This document shows positions 10,601 to 21,609 of a stretch of 64,000 nt of DNA, in pieces; positions within the stretch are counted from its first letter, which is position 1, and each line of letters opens with the position of its first letter. Source of the DNA: Norana najaformis. Its lineage: Eukaryota > Annelida > Clitellata > Crassiclitellata > Hormogastridae. Position numbers and translations under genes: made by a program. The stretch lies in the NCBI GenBank assembly GCA_964023275.1, contig OZ029921.1, forward strand, positions 8,857,306 to 8,921,305. The letters are read 5' to 3'. The notes under the pieces are model-generated. The model made no database searches. It was given only the letters and a program-made list of their open reading frames with translations, and was not told the origin of the DNA.

Positions 10601-11575
10601 GTTTGGCATCGCGCCCTATTTTGCGACCGCCCAACTTTGACAAACCGTTTTGACAGATCTTGGAAACAGAGAGAGAACAGTTCCTTTTAAAATATATCTT
10701 ACGTTGTCATATTCGAAGCCCAAGACTTCAGACTGAATTATTCGACGTCGGCCGAACACATACTACGAAGCGCCCAATACTGCAGTCACTGTATTCAGAA
10801 AGGCAGATCGGGACTTTCATAAAAGATAGGCACCTTTTCCCCATCGTCTTCGCGTAAATCACACTATGAATCAGTGCACACCGACAGACACACGCAAGTA
10901 CAATCACATGTTAGTCTAATACAGGGCTGTATAGCCATAGTTTCTCAATGGGTTTGAACGATACGCATCTATGTACCTCAAATGCATGTATCTCGGCATT
11001 TAAATAGTAGAGGTAGGCGAGTGAGACCATAGCGTCTTTTAAGGGCATCTCAAAGGCAATGCATGTCTAGAAACTCTCCGTTGCATTTCCTGCAGACAAC
11101 CGAAGGCTGCAGGACTGAATTTACTGGGAATGTTGATAACGTTCCAAGTTTGAAAGCGCCAGCGCAGGTCAAAGGTCGAACTCTTCAGTCTTCATCGAAA
11201 AGTTCAGTTCCATATAGGTGTTGGTTTTCTAGACCGATGTCCTCCTAAAGTGACCTCTTAAAAGTCAGATTTTCAATAGAATTTTGAAAAGATACGCTCT
11301 AAAATCGTTGGCTACGCAGTCGTCCTTGTCTCGGAAGATGTCTTTTTCCATCTCCTTCTGAATCTGGCGACTCACTCGAAAACAGGAACAAAATGGTTGA
11401 CAGAAAAAGTGACAAGGCAGCCAGGTATGTAGAACGACAGGTACACAGATAGACAAACAGACAGACATGTATGCATACAGAGATTGGGATATGGACTGTG
11501 ACACACAGATAGAAATGTTGGTATTCTTAATTTTCTCCTCGTGTATTCCATTGCTGCCTTGCTCAGCTTCAGCCT
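10600..11575. other. Unassigned sequence
   Basis: No gene, repeat array or recognisable element found. A short GACA/CAGA stretch is present near 11410-11470. Confidence 0.5.
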
Positions 11576-11578
11576 GGT

Positions 11579-11835
11579 GTTACAAAAGAGGAGAACTAGG
11601 AGGAGGAGCAGAAGGAGGAGAAAAAGGAGGAGGAGGAAAGCGGCATGGGAAGAGCTGGAGAGGAGGAAGAGAAGGAGGAAGGATAAGAGAGGAAGGAGGA
11701 GATAGAGGAGTGGCTCTTGGGCGATTAGCCGAATCGACTTCGCAGAACATTATTCGCTGCCTCCTCCTCCTCCTTTCTCTCATTCTCTTCCACATCCTCC
11801 TCCTCTTCGTCGTCATCGTCGTCGTTCTGCTTGCG
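11579..11835. repeat. GGA-purine block followed by TCC-pyrimidine block
   Basis: 11579-11712 is almost pure purine (GGA/GAA). 11760-11835 on the same strand is almost pure pyrimidine (CTC/TCC), then GTC. The two arms could pair with each other or form triplex structures. Confidence 0.85.
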
Positions 11836-11924
11836 CAGCTGATGCCTGAGTGGCTGTTAGCTATCGCTGCCTGTGTCTGTCCACTACGGCGGATGTCAAC
11901 GCCAACCACGAACTCACCCACCCA

Positions 11925-11975
11925 CCACCACCGCCACCACCACCACCGCCGCCACCGCTCCCACCGCCACTCCTC
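11925..11975. repeat. (CCA)n microsatellite
   Basis: CCACCA/CCGCCA triplets. They generate long overlapping frames on both strands that are not genes. Confidence 0.9.
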
Positions 11976-12240
11976 TCCCCTACGAGACTGCGGCTTATAT
12001 GGCGTGGCGCAATCACATACGCACGCAGCAGCAACGAAGCAACTATTTGCAACGCCTTGCATGTTTAACGCAGGCCAGTGATCCCCGTCTGTCTGTCCTT
12101 CCATCAGTTTGTCTGTCCGTCCTGTAGTCCGTTCGTTTCTGTCAGTCTGCCTCTTTGTCTGTCTGTCTGGTTTTCGCCATGCATGTTCAAATAATACCAC
12201 TACGTACACTGCTGACACTCCTCTGTGCTACTTCTAAGTA

Positions 12241-12651
<411 letters not shown>

Positions 12652-12919
12652 GGGCATACAGAAGATTCTGTTTCTTTGATCAAAAGCTAGATGTCGTTGA
12701 TTCAGGTGCTGCCTATCGGTGGTTGGTTAATATTACTCGCAGCCGCAAAGACTCAAGGGACATGTATCGACCGCCATATAAAGCATCCAGTAGTCTCTTC
12801 TTTGGACTATGCATAACAAGAAGCATTAGAACCGATCGACGCCACTGCCGAGTCTTTTGGGAGGATGGAAGCCAAGGACCAGATGCGTTTCTGACCCACA
12901 ACTGCAAATGCTGGCTCAC

Positions 12920-13065
12920 GTGGATGACTGGATGGACGGATGGATGAATTGATGGATGGATGGACGGATGGACGGACGGACGGACGGACGCATGGATAGA
13001 TGGGTGGGTGGATAGATGTATGAAGGCAAGCAGACACGGACAGACAGACAGGCAGGCAGGCCAGG
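12920..13065. repeat. (GGAT/GGAC)n tetranucleotide tract
   Basis: GGAT, GGAC and CAGA tetranucleotides in tandem. No gene. Confidence 0.9.
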
Positions 13066-13479
13066 TTGGATGGATAGTGACAAAAGATGTGAGACCTGTA
13101 TAAGTGAGAGCAGAATTGCCAAAAGTTTTCCACTGATTTAAAAGAGGCTCGTGTCGATTATATGCTAAGTCACACTAAGTAAGCACCAAATAATTCAATA
13201 TTTGAAGAATTGCATTAAATTTAAAGGAATGCTTCAAACGTTAATGTTAGCATATTTTAAATAATTTTTTATAAGCCCCCAACTCCAAGACGTACAGTGG
13301 GCGTAGGGCCTAGGTCCAACTGGCCTGCACAGAAAACATAGAAAAGTAAGCAACTGTCCAATCGTTATGTGGCGCCACCGTTGGTATTGCTATGGGCCTA
13401 GCGATTATAAAGTTAAGAAAACTCAACGCCGGTTACTCATTTAGATCGTGTAGCGGTTGAGAGCTCCAGAAATTTGATT

Positions 13480-14775
13480 GTACCCGTAATTCGTATAAAG
13501 AAATTACCACATTTGTTCAGCGCCAAAAGGGAGCCAGTTTATTTACGGAAGCTAAATCAAAACAAAATTGGTGACGCAGGTTGGGGCAGGTTCGGTTTCG
13601 TATTAAAGTCCAAAGGTCAGACACACTGACAAGGCGTGGTTTTGGTGACAACACGAGCAAGAGCATTCTGGATAACTTGAAGACCGATTATTTTGGTGAT
13701 ATTTATACTCAGGAAAAGTGAGTTGCAGTAGTCTAGTTTTGCATGCCTATGGATGTGGCAATGGTAGATACTGCTTGAAGTCAAGCATAGGGCGGATTCT
13801 GCGAAGGTCTCCGATATGCATGAAGCGATTGTGGGAAAGATCGGTGATATGATCAGAAAAGGTGAGGTTTTAGTCGAAGATCACACCTGAGTTGCAGACA
13901 GAAGAATTATTCTTAAAAGTGTGAATAGAGGCAGAGTCCAGGCTGAAGGAAATAGAGAGTTCGGGAATTTTCTTTGGTCACGCAGGCCTATAAGTATGAA
14001 TTCAGTAATAGATGGGTTCATGCACAAGAGATAGATGTCATCCAGGCGAAGATTTACTTAACCACACGGTGATCTATAGAGTCGGTGAAACAATTCGGAG
14101 AGCAAGTGATGAATAGTTGGGCGTCATTAGCATAGAGGTGATGGTCAACTGAGGATGCTTTAATGCGTGAATTGAGTGGGGTAGAGCAGTGCGCAAAAAG
14201 AAGAGGTCCAAGAACTGAGCCTTGAGGAAATCTGCGAGAGGGCAAGATTGGAAAGAGGCTTCCGATGTTTTAACGGAGCGGGAGGACAGATAGGACTGTA
14301 TCCAGAGGAGAGCAGTGTCAGCAAAACCAAACCAGGTTAAAAGTCTTTGGAGTAAGACATTGTGATCAGGCTGCTGAAAAATATCAAGGAGGCAGAGGCA
14401 AGAAACCTGTTGATGAGAGATGATAGAAACACGCTTGTTGTAGAGAGAAGTGAATAGGGTATCATTTAAGTGGCGTTTAGTAAAACCAGACTGGTGTGGG
14501 TCAGGGAATGCGTTGGAAGTTGTTGGAGATGCAAGACACGTCAGAAACAGGTCGGTAGTTCGAGATTTCTTTGTCAATTTGGGTTTCTTGAGAAGAGGGG
14601 TAACAAGAGATTGGTTGAAAATAAGGGGGAACTACCAGTAGACAAGGAGGTTAATTATTTTTGAGAACTATAGGAACAAGGACATCTGCAGTCTTTTAGT
14701 AAGCGCGTCGGCATATGGTCCAGTTCGCTGTTTGTTTGGAAGAGATTTTAACAGATGTAGTATTTCACTGTCTGA
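13480..14775 (-). mobile_element. Degenerate LINE family A, reverse transcriptase and C-terminal part
   Basis: On the - strand the decayed ORF shows 'LLKKPKLTKK', then 'HQSGFTKRHLNDTLFTSLYN', 'LCLLDIFQQPDHNVLLQRL' and 'FPQGSVLGPLLFA' (the family's 'PQGSVLGPLLF' motif). A degraded YADD region follows ('LYANDAQLF', about 14111-14140), then 'HIxDLRRIRPMLDF' and 'KLDYCNSLF'. The 3' UTR near 13485-13640 matches that of the copy at 40.1-40.28 kb. About 400 bp is missing relative to that copy near 13630. Several frameshifts and stops are present. The 5' continuation of the ORF is found at 16980-17340, on the far side of an insertion. Confidence 0.75.
14723..14775. repeat. 53-bp direct repeat, left copy
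   Basis: 'gttcgctgtttgtttggaag' through 'tttcactgtctga' recurs at 16980-17033 with one inserted T. The copy ends immediately before a hAT-like CAGTGGCG terminus at 14776. Confidence 0.9.
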
Positions 14776-14880
14776 CAGTGGCGTCGATCCTATGGGTGCC
14801 CCTGGGGCCCGGGCCCCGGCAATATTTTGAGACTGGGGGCCCAGCCATTAGTTGGGCCCCGGCAATATTTTAGCTGTTAA
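14776..14880 (+). mobile_element. hAT-like transposon terminus
   Basis: Begins CAGTGGCGTCG and continues with a GGGGCCC-rich region ('ctggggcccgggccccggc') repeated about 60 bp later ('gttgggccccggcaatattt'). CAGTGGCG followed by gggccc-rich sequence is typical of many animal hAT ends. No matching right end was found, so this may be a fragment. Confidence 0.5.
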
Positions 14881-15870
14881 ATCAGTACAAGGCAGCTCTG
14901 GAGTGACAATTTTAGTTGTCAGTCTTCACTTTAAGACGTTAGTAAACAATGCCAGTCCGTAATTTCCGATTGTACCTCTCTAGGTATTGCTGTCTATGCC
15001 TACTCTTGCTTAGGTAGACAGACAGAAATACAGATACATGAATATGTACTACAACGGTGGACATACAGACTTTAAGCCATACAGGTCGCCAATCTATAGC
15101 AATGTTTGACTGGACCCTGAAAAATTAATGGCATGCAGGTCAAACAACTGGTCCTCACATCAAGGCCATCGCCATCTGGATGTCATCTTCGACCAGTCAG
15201 GCAGTAGGGATGTGAGCCGACCCCCTAAATTAGTCTCCTCAGTTACAAAACCATATACATGTACCTTATGTACATATGGTTTTGTAAATATGAGGTGGAT
15301 ACATATATACCCATATTCGTATAGTCGCCCTTTATAATTATAATCCCCACAGTCTCTGCATCGCTAGCCGAAGAAAGCGCCCTCTGTTAAGTGTATGGAT
15401 ATAAGATTTCGTTAATTCTGAACAAGTAAAACTTAGGCACATTGCGTTTGAATTTGGTGATACGAAAATAGATAAATTTGGTATAAAACGTAAACGACTA
15501 GATGACAGTATTGATGGTGAAATTGCAGTTGTGAAGGTAGGCTCATCAGCTTTTCATCACTGTTTGGTGTATATGCAGTGAGGTGAAATTGAAAGCCAAT
15601 TACTTAGTTTCCCAAAGTTCAACTCCAGGTATAGAAAATTTTCCTAGTTGACTCAACTATCCGTCCCATCTGTATAGGAACAAGAAAAGAATCACGTAAG
15701 CGGATTATATAGTGCCTCTTTGTGTTGACATCCGGTTATAAATGAGTAATCAATAAATTTAGTGAGCTTTTGAGAGGTTATGCGAGGTGCTATACAAATG
15801 CTGTATTACTGTACAACAATATGAAATGTAAAATATGAATTTGTTTTCACTTACACAATCTGCATTAAGG
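14881..15870. other. Insertion body, unassigned
   Basis: No coding sequence recognised. Contains a small interrupted hairpin at about 15244-15285 and, near 15780-15815, a + strand tail-like module ('ggtgctatacaaatgc'). Confidence 0.45.
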
Positions 15871-16830
15871 CAAGTGACTCAACTCTCTGTTCTGACACTA
15901 AAGCCTTAAACCAAGTTCAGTCATGGATGGCAGAAAATGGATTGCTGTTAAACCCATCTAAAACTGAGTTTCTCCTTTTTGGAACCTCACAGCAACTGAC
16001 TAAATTTAATTCTTTGACTTCGCCCATATAAGCATCGGTGTCGTACAACGCAACTGTTCAACCCACAATTTGGGTGTTGTATTTGACTCCAACCTGTCAT
16101 TCAATGAACATATTAATTCTATATGTAGGTCTGCCCACTTCCACATTCGTGATATCCGTAGGATTAGGCACCACATTCGCTTCTGTGCCCTGGTTTGTGT
16201 GGCTAATGCTCTAGTCTCCAGCCGTCTTGACTACTGCAACTCGTTCTTACTGGCATTTCTAAAGCTAATTTGTTGAAGCTTCAAAGAGTCCAAAATACAT
16301 TGGCAAGAGCTATCACTAAAACACCAAAATATGATCATACATCACTAATCTTAAATGCGTTGCATTGGTTGCCCGTAGAAAAGGGCATATTGTTCAAGAC
16401 TGGACTAATTGTATTCAAGACTCTACATTTCAGCCAACCTCACTATCTTCGCTCTGCCTGCACTGACTCCCAAGACTTATCTCTACTCGACCAGGTCTTC
16501 TAGCTATGTAAATCTGACTATTCCGTGGACAAGAACAGCTCTTGGCAGGCGTGCCTTATCTGTCGCTGGTCCTAGACTCTGTAACTCTCTTCCGGCAAAT
16601 GTTCGCTCGGCAAAATCTGTTTCGGCCTTCAGACCTCGACTAAAGCTCACCCCTTCCTGAACTCATTTCCCCCGTAGGCTGTCTCTGTGTCTTCTGGACT
16701 CGTCTTAGGGTTTTCGACCCTGACTCACCATGGAATTTGACTTGGACAATGATTTTTTTAGCAGCAACCATCGAATGATGCCTCGAGCATTATTATAGTG
16801 GCGCTATAGAAGTTCTTAGATTAGATTAGA
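15870..16830 (+). mobile_element. LINE family B, 3' third of ORF2 and tail
   Basis: + strand, 5'-truncated. The translation shows the RT thumb ('LNQVQSWMAENGLLLNPSK', 'KTEFLLFG'), then 'LGVVFDSNLSFNEHI', 'FHIRDIRRIRHHIRF', 'ALVSSRLDYCNSFL', 'KLQRVQNTLARAITK', 'LHWLPVEKGILFKT' and the terminal 'LSVAGPRLCNSLPANVRSA'. These are the standard last blocks of CR1/L2/Jockey-like ORF2. Two or three frameshifts break it. The 3' UTR ends 'ggcgctatagaagttc' plus a TTAGA tail at about 16815-16830. It closely matches the copy at 25.05-25.54 kb. Confidence 0.85.
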
Positions 16831-16979
16831 GTGATAAAACTGAAGTAAATGACAGGTAATCTGAAACCTACACTAGCGGCTAAGTTTGCTAGAAGAAGCA
16901 CAATCAGGGAGAACATTTTCGGCAAGTTCATTGTCGAATAAATAATTATGTGCTCATATTGCGCTGCTTTAGCATTACT

Positions 16980-17340
16980 GTTCGCTGTTTGTTTGGAAGA
17001 GATTTTATACAGATGTAGTATTTCACTGTCTGATGTGGCTTTAAAGACATCTATTAATTAAGTATCGAGGTGGGGAGAGAGGGCGGTCATAAGTGGGAGA
17101 GGTACATCAGCATGTGGATTATTGGTAGTTCTGGAAAGGAGATATTGAAGATAATGGCGGAGGGTACTAATTTTGTCTAAAGTCGTTCAGTGAACAAGAC
17201 GGAAAAGGAGTTGGAAGTGGGCTGGAGGAGTTCAGATGGAGGAGTTGGTTTATGGTTTCCCAGAGAAGACGGGGGGCTACAGCATCGAGAATGAACTAAT
17301 GAGTAGTAAAATCTTTTTAGTTGCAGCTAGAAGGTGATGG
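16980..17340 (-). mobile_element. LINE family A, 5' part of the interrupted RT region
   Basis: - strand frames show 'INQLLH', a hydrophilic linker, 'PPPLSSISPFQNYQ', and then the sequence just upstream of the 'L...LPNKQRTGPYADALTKR' block found near 14690-14760. It therefore continues the LINE at 13480-14775 after removal of 14776-16979. The first 54 bp (16980-17033) duplicate the end of the other part. Confidence 0.6.
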
Positions 17341-18150
17341 TTTTTGTGATAGTGTTTGTTGCCCGCTGTTTCGCAAGGGCCACAACTCTTCTTGCAATGA
17401 CTTAGCAACAAATGGTTAAGTTCACGTGGTTACATCGTTTAAACATCGCCTTAAGCTTGGCATCTAGCCGTGCACTTCGCCGGGCAATATTTTGTACATT
17501 TCCAGTAGATTTTCTTCTTGACAGTCTTCTCCTTCGAAAAATAAAACCATTAAGAACTAACATGTTTGGGATTTTGGTTACTCTTAACAAATTTGAACTC
17601 GTCTTACTAGCTTGAACTCAGGAAAAATAAAAGCTCTTTAAAATACAGCGAACAGCGAACTTGTAGCTAACGAGGAGCGAGACGAATTCATTGCAAACAA
17701 ATTCTGTAAACAAATTCCAGAGTCGTTTTTAAAGGATACCAGACCAATTCAGACCTTCCTCATTATGGGACCATTAAGTGGCCATTAGAACAAGTCAGGA
17801 AGTAAACAGGTGTCCTGTTGATTGATTGCTGTGGTTTTGCTTGTGGCAGCGTCGGGTCATTGATTTCTAAATAACCACGTAAGCAAACCATGCGTAACTT
17901 GTAAATTTTGGACCCTTTTTAAGTTATCACAACTTTTTATGAGCATTTTCTGTGATCAACATTTCATATGACCTTTTAAAGGTCCTTGACAACTTCTGTG
18001 GCTTAGACTTGCCATGTTATTTAGTTTTCCAGCATTTTTAACGACTATTATACATCAACCCTCGCCAAAACCAGTTCGGGGTTAAACTCAATGGCGTGTC
18101 CCCAAAATCAAATGGGGCCATCCATAAAGAACGTCTGCAAAATGACCTAC
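17341..18150. other. Unassigned sequence
   Basis: Only short frames, no recognised domain and no repeat array. Confidence 0.5.
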
Positions 18151-19110
18151 TCTGCACACCTCCTTCCCTTGTCTGCACTGGCATTACACCCCCATCTCCC
18201 TTTGCGGTCGTCCAAAATCCAGCGCAGTATTAAGGCCTAGATTAGGTTACCCCAGGAGCCTATGGTTACCCTGCTGATCTTGCAGGGCTAACTGTCTACG
18301 GGTTGGGTGCTTTGATACTGGAGCTTCCAGTACTTAGAACCAACGGAAAGCAGTCTGTCTTCTGTCTGATTGAAATTAATGTTTAAGGCAGACTATACTG
18401 AAATAAATGTATGTACATGTACCAAATCGAGACACAGACGTCCCCTCCTCCTAGTCCGCATCTAGGCCACCCCTCCTTCCGTATGTCCTTAAAACACGAC
18501 CGCATGGGGTAGGGCTGGAGAGCTCCTTTGGACATCTCCCTCCCCTCTTGTCCGCATCTGGCATTACCCTCCCCTCCACTCTGCGGACGTCTGTATTCTA
18601 GTGCTGTGCCACGGGATGGGGTATTTTGCTACTGCCGTGGGACTCTGCAATGGGGCCCCATATATTACCATAATATATAACGGTCCTTGTTCGCTAATAT
18701 CCAGCCTCGTCGGCATTGCCTGCAGTCTCCTTCCAGTTCACATCTGACTCGATAAGCTCGGCAGCCAGCGACACGAAGTCAAGGAATGGTACGGCAATCA
18801 GACTTTATGACGATCGAACAGAATCGTTATCGTAAACTCGAGATTTCTACTGCTCCCAACGAAAGCTAAGTCACGGGAACCAGCTTTTCACAGACGCTCC
18901 GTCTAAACAAAACGTAGTATATACGATATACATACAGGATGTCTGCCGTCTGACTGAAGTTGCCATTTAAGGAGCACGCTGCACTGAAATAAGCATAAGT
19001 ACCACAGATGCGGACGTCCGCAGTGGGCATAATCCCCTCAACCCTTTGTCCGCATTTGGATGACTCCTCCCTCCCCTCTCTGTGGCCGTCCTTTAAGGGT
19101 GACCCTTAAC
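18150..19110. repeat. Diverged direct duplication, about 590 bp apart
   Basis: 18345-18420 ('cagtctgtcttctgtctgat' through 'actgaaataaatg') resembles 18935-19010 ('gtctgccgtctgactgaag' through 'actgaaataagc'). The flanking pyrimidine-rich strings 'tgtccgcatctgg' and 'ctccctcccctc' recur four to five times (18170-18200, 18435-18480, 18525-18580, 19045-19090). This looks like an old tandem duplication with a LINE tail inserted between copies. Confidence 0.6.
18820..18913 (-). mobile_element. LINE family A 3' UTR fragment
   Basis: 'gagatttctactgctcccaa' through 'tctaaacaaaa' matches 40.15-40.24 kb in the same orientation. Confidence 0.65.
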
Positions 19111-20740
19111 AGAATTTTGATCACTCAAAAGTCTTCACCACACTTTCTCTTACTTAAAAATTACAGTAAATTAAAAACATCTGGAAGCCAACAATTCAAC
19201 ACATTCAGAAATTGATTAATTAACCCATAGGAGTGGTTAATTATATCACATAATGATACATTAATATTATTAATTAACAAATTAAATGTTCTGTTAATTG
19301 TGCTGATCTGTCAACACAATTAACTGCACACTGCAAGCAAAATATCTTGTAAAAACTGTCCAGTTATTTCACCTAATTTTAAAATAATTGTCTACTCTAG
19401 TAGCCAACAAAAATCCATGAAAATCACTAAGTCCACCTGCAAAATCTGTATAAATTAACTTTCTAAATGCCTAACAACTTAATTTGCATAGTTTACTCAT
19501 TAAGAACGAAAAATAATTCACAGTGAATCAAAATGGTGAATGGCTAACCAGCCAACTCTCAACTAAGTGCAATGGACAGTTAACCTCAGCCTATTAAAAT
19601 AAAAAAATGCAACATCTGTTATGTAAAGATTTATGTAGCACAATTCAACAATCTCTCAATAATCACGGGTCAACAGGTGAATACTGAATAACTCAATTGC
19701 CTTTGGCAGAAAGCACTCGTCTGCCATCAAATGGTCACAACATCAGTAAGTCATGCCTACGATTCCTTGCTCAGCTGCTGGACATACAGCGTGTTCACAA
19801 ATGCATTACTTACTTAATTAGTGTTGGGTTCGTCTGCTGGTCGACTACATACCAGCTAAAACGTCTTCAGTGCACCCCTCACTTATGCCAGAGGCAACTG
19901 AAATGTAATGAGAACAAATTCTATTTTCTTTCACCTAAAGATATGAACTGCTAACCACCACATTATTATTACAATCACAGACGACCTTTAGTATAAAGGT
20001 AACCCTTAGGCTCCATGAATCTCCAGTTTAGAACAAGGCACAAATCAAGGTGCTTGGGCGAATTTACCAAAAAACCAAGTAGTCTAACAATATACTAAAC
20101 AAGTTTCTTCAACTCAAATCAGTTTGTGAGGCTTAGCTCGGGTTACTGGTTTTCCATGAACTCTGTGGCCTCATGACGATATGCTCAGACACCGCTGTAT
20201 CATCCAGCATCCATCTTCAGTATCAACAAATATAAATGACTACATAATTCACAAAAACAAAAACAGTAAATCAACAATAGCAGAAGTTTTACCTGAAGAA
20301 AAGATAACGTTAGGTACACCTGACTTTAATTAACATACAGTCGGACCATTCAAGGTATGCCTTGATCAGTCTTTTGCATCTACTTACCTACCCACCTGTA
20401 CCTTGTACCTCCATTACCCCTCTTATCTGCCTACTTCACGCCCAGAGGGAAAGAGAAAGGCCACCAGATCAAACAAGGGGGGTCAGAGACAGTCCTAACT
20501 GCGTAAAGGTGTACCTGACTTCAGTTGGTCAAATTCCTCACGGAATTCATATAAATCCCATGGGTCCATCCCAGATAAATGGGCATTCAAAGTCAAACAC
20601 CCAAAAAGCCCCAAAACCCGCCTCCGAGCAGGTGCTCACGAAGACCTCAGAAACAAAAGAGGAACATCAACCAAAGAACACTTCATCAGGTTCCATCTGG
20701 ATCACAGTCTGACAACTTAACTGCTCTCTTGCTCTCAGCA
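19111..20740. other. AT-rich intergenic sequence
   Basis: Many TTAATTAA-type strings between 19190 and 19330. No gene or element recognised. If the RASSF-like gene has a long 3' UTR it would extend into this region on the - strand. No clear AATAAA was found close to its stop codon. Confidence 0.5.
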
Positions 20741-21020
20741 TCCTTAATGATGATTGTCATTACAGTCATCATCATTCAATCCTCTTCCTCATCATCACTT
20801 TCATTACCTTCACATGTATTCGTTGTCATCGATATCATCCTCACTGTCTCCATCATCCCATTCTCATCCTCACTATTCTCATTTTCATCACCCTCATTTG
20901 CCTTCGTTTTCATTGTCATTATCATCACCAATGACACTGTCATCATAGCCAACATCATAATAATCATCATCATCACCATTGCCATCATCATGATTATCAT
21001 CATCATCATCATCTGCATGG
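20740..21020. repeat. Degenerate (ATC)n microsatellite
   Basis: ATC/ATT-rich triplets for about 280 bp. The apparent Ile- or Met-rich frames here are by-products. Confidence 0.85.
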
Positions 21021-21441
21021 CTCAGGAATGGCGCCATTGGACGTTCGAACCTGCCCGGTGGCAGAGAACTTAAAGAAGAAGAAGCATGGGTTATTGGCAA
21101 ACTGATCAAAACAGTCAAAACCTGCCAACACTTTCAAACAAAACCAGCAAAAACCCAGCCAGTCAGTCCTTCACCTCCTCCTCCCCTTTCCTCCACTTTG
21201 AAGATGGAGAGAGATTTCCAGAATGCCATCCAGAAGGACAAAGAATTTTCACACAATATCCAATCAAAGACACAAGTCTCACTGAAAGTCGAATGCAACT
21301 AGCAATGATTTCAAAGCTTCTCTCTGGCAACCTGCTTGACTCCTGTGACCTCATAAATCTAATCCAACAGACCCTTCCATCTTTAGCCATTTGCACAAAT
21401 GCAGTCCAGTCTCATCAAGACCAAACTGGCCTGAACCAGCT

Positions 21442-21609
21442 TCAGCTGATTTTCTTCGTATTCCTCTCATCCTCTAGGCCGCGCAACTTCCGCTCCATTT
21501 CTCGCTTCAGCAGCCGATACTTGATGCGAATTTGCTCTGCATAGCTGCACTCCTCCTTTGCCAGAATCAGAAGAAAATTGTTCAGTTCAGGCAGCGAAAA
21601 AGCCTCCCA
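21442..21609 (-). CDS. RASSF: RASSF-like terminal exon, SARAH domain
   Basis: Acceptor 'attgttttccag'; 55 codons and TGA. 'WEAFSLPELNNFLLILAKEE' plus the heptad-like 'IRIKYRLLKREMERKLRGL' is a full SARAH helix. It directly follows 'GEIL' from the previous exon, as in the family's 'GEVnWdAFSmPEL'. Confidence 0.96.
   Translation of the reverse strand, partial: WEAFSLPELNNFLLILAKEECSYAEQIRIKYRLLKREMERKLRGLEDERNTKKIS

Noticed and set aside
11467-12218. Long overlapping frames (204 and 212 codons) on both strands
   Set aside because: They arise from GGA/CTC/CCA simple repeats that lack stops; no domain and no splice logic.
15244-15285. Hairpin around 'aaaaccatat/atatggtttt' as a regulatory element
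   Set aside because: Short, with an asymmetric bulge and no conserved neighbour; probably chance in AT-rich sequence.
20579-21073. 164-codon frame
   Set aside because: Mostly translation of the ATC microsatellite.
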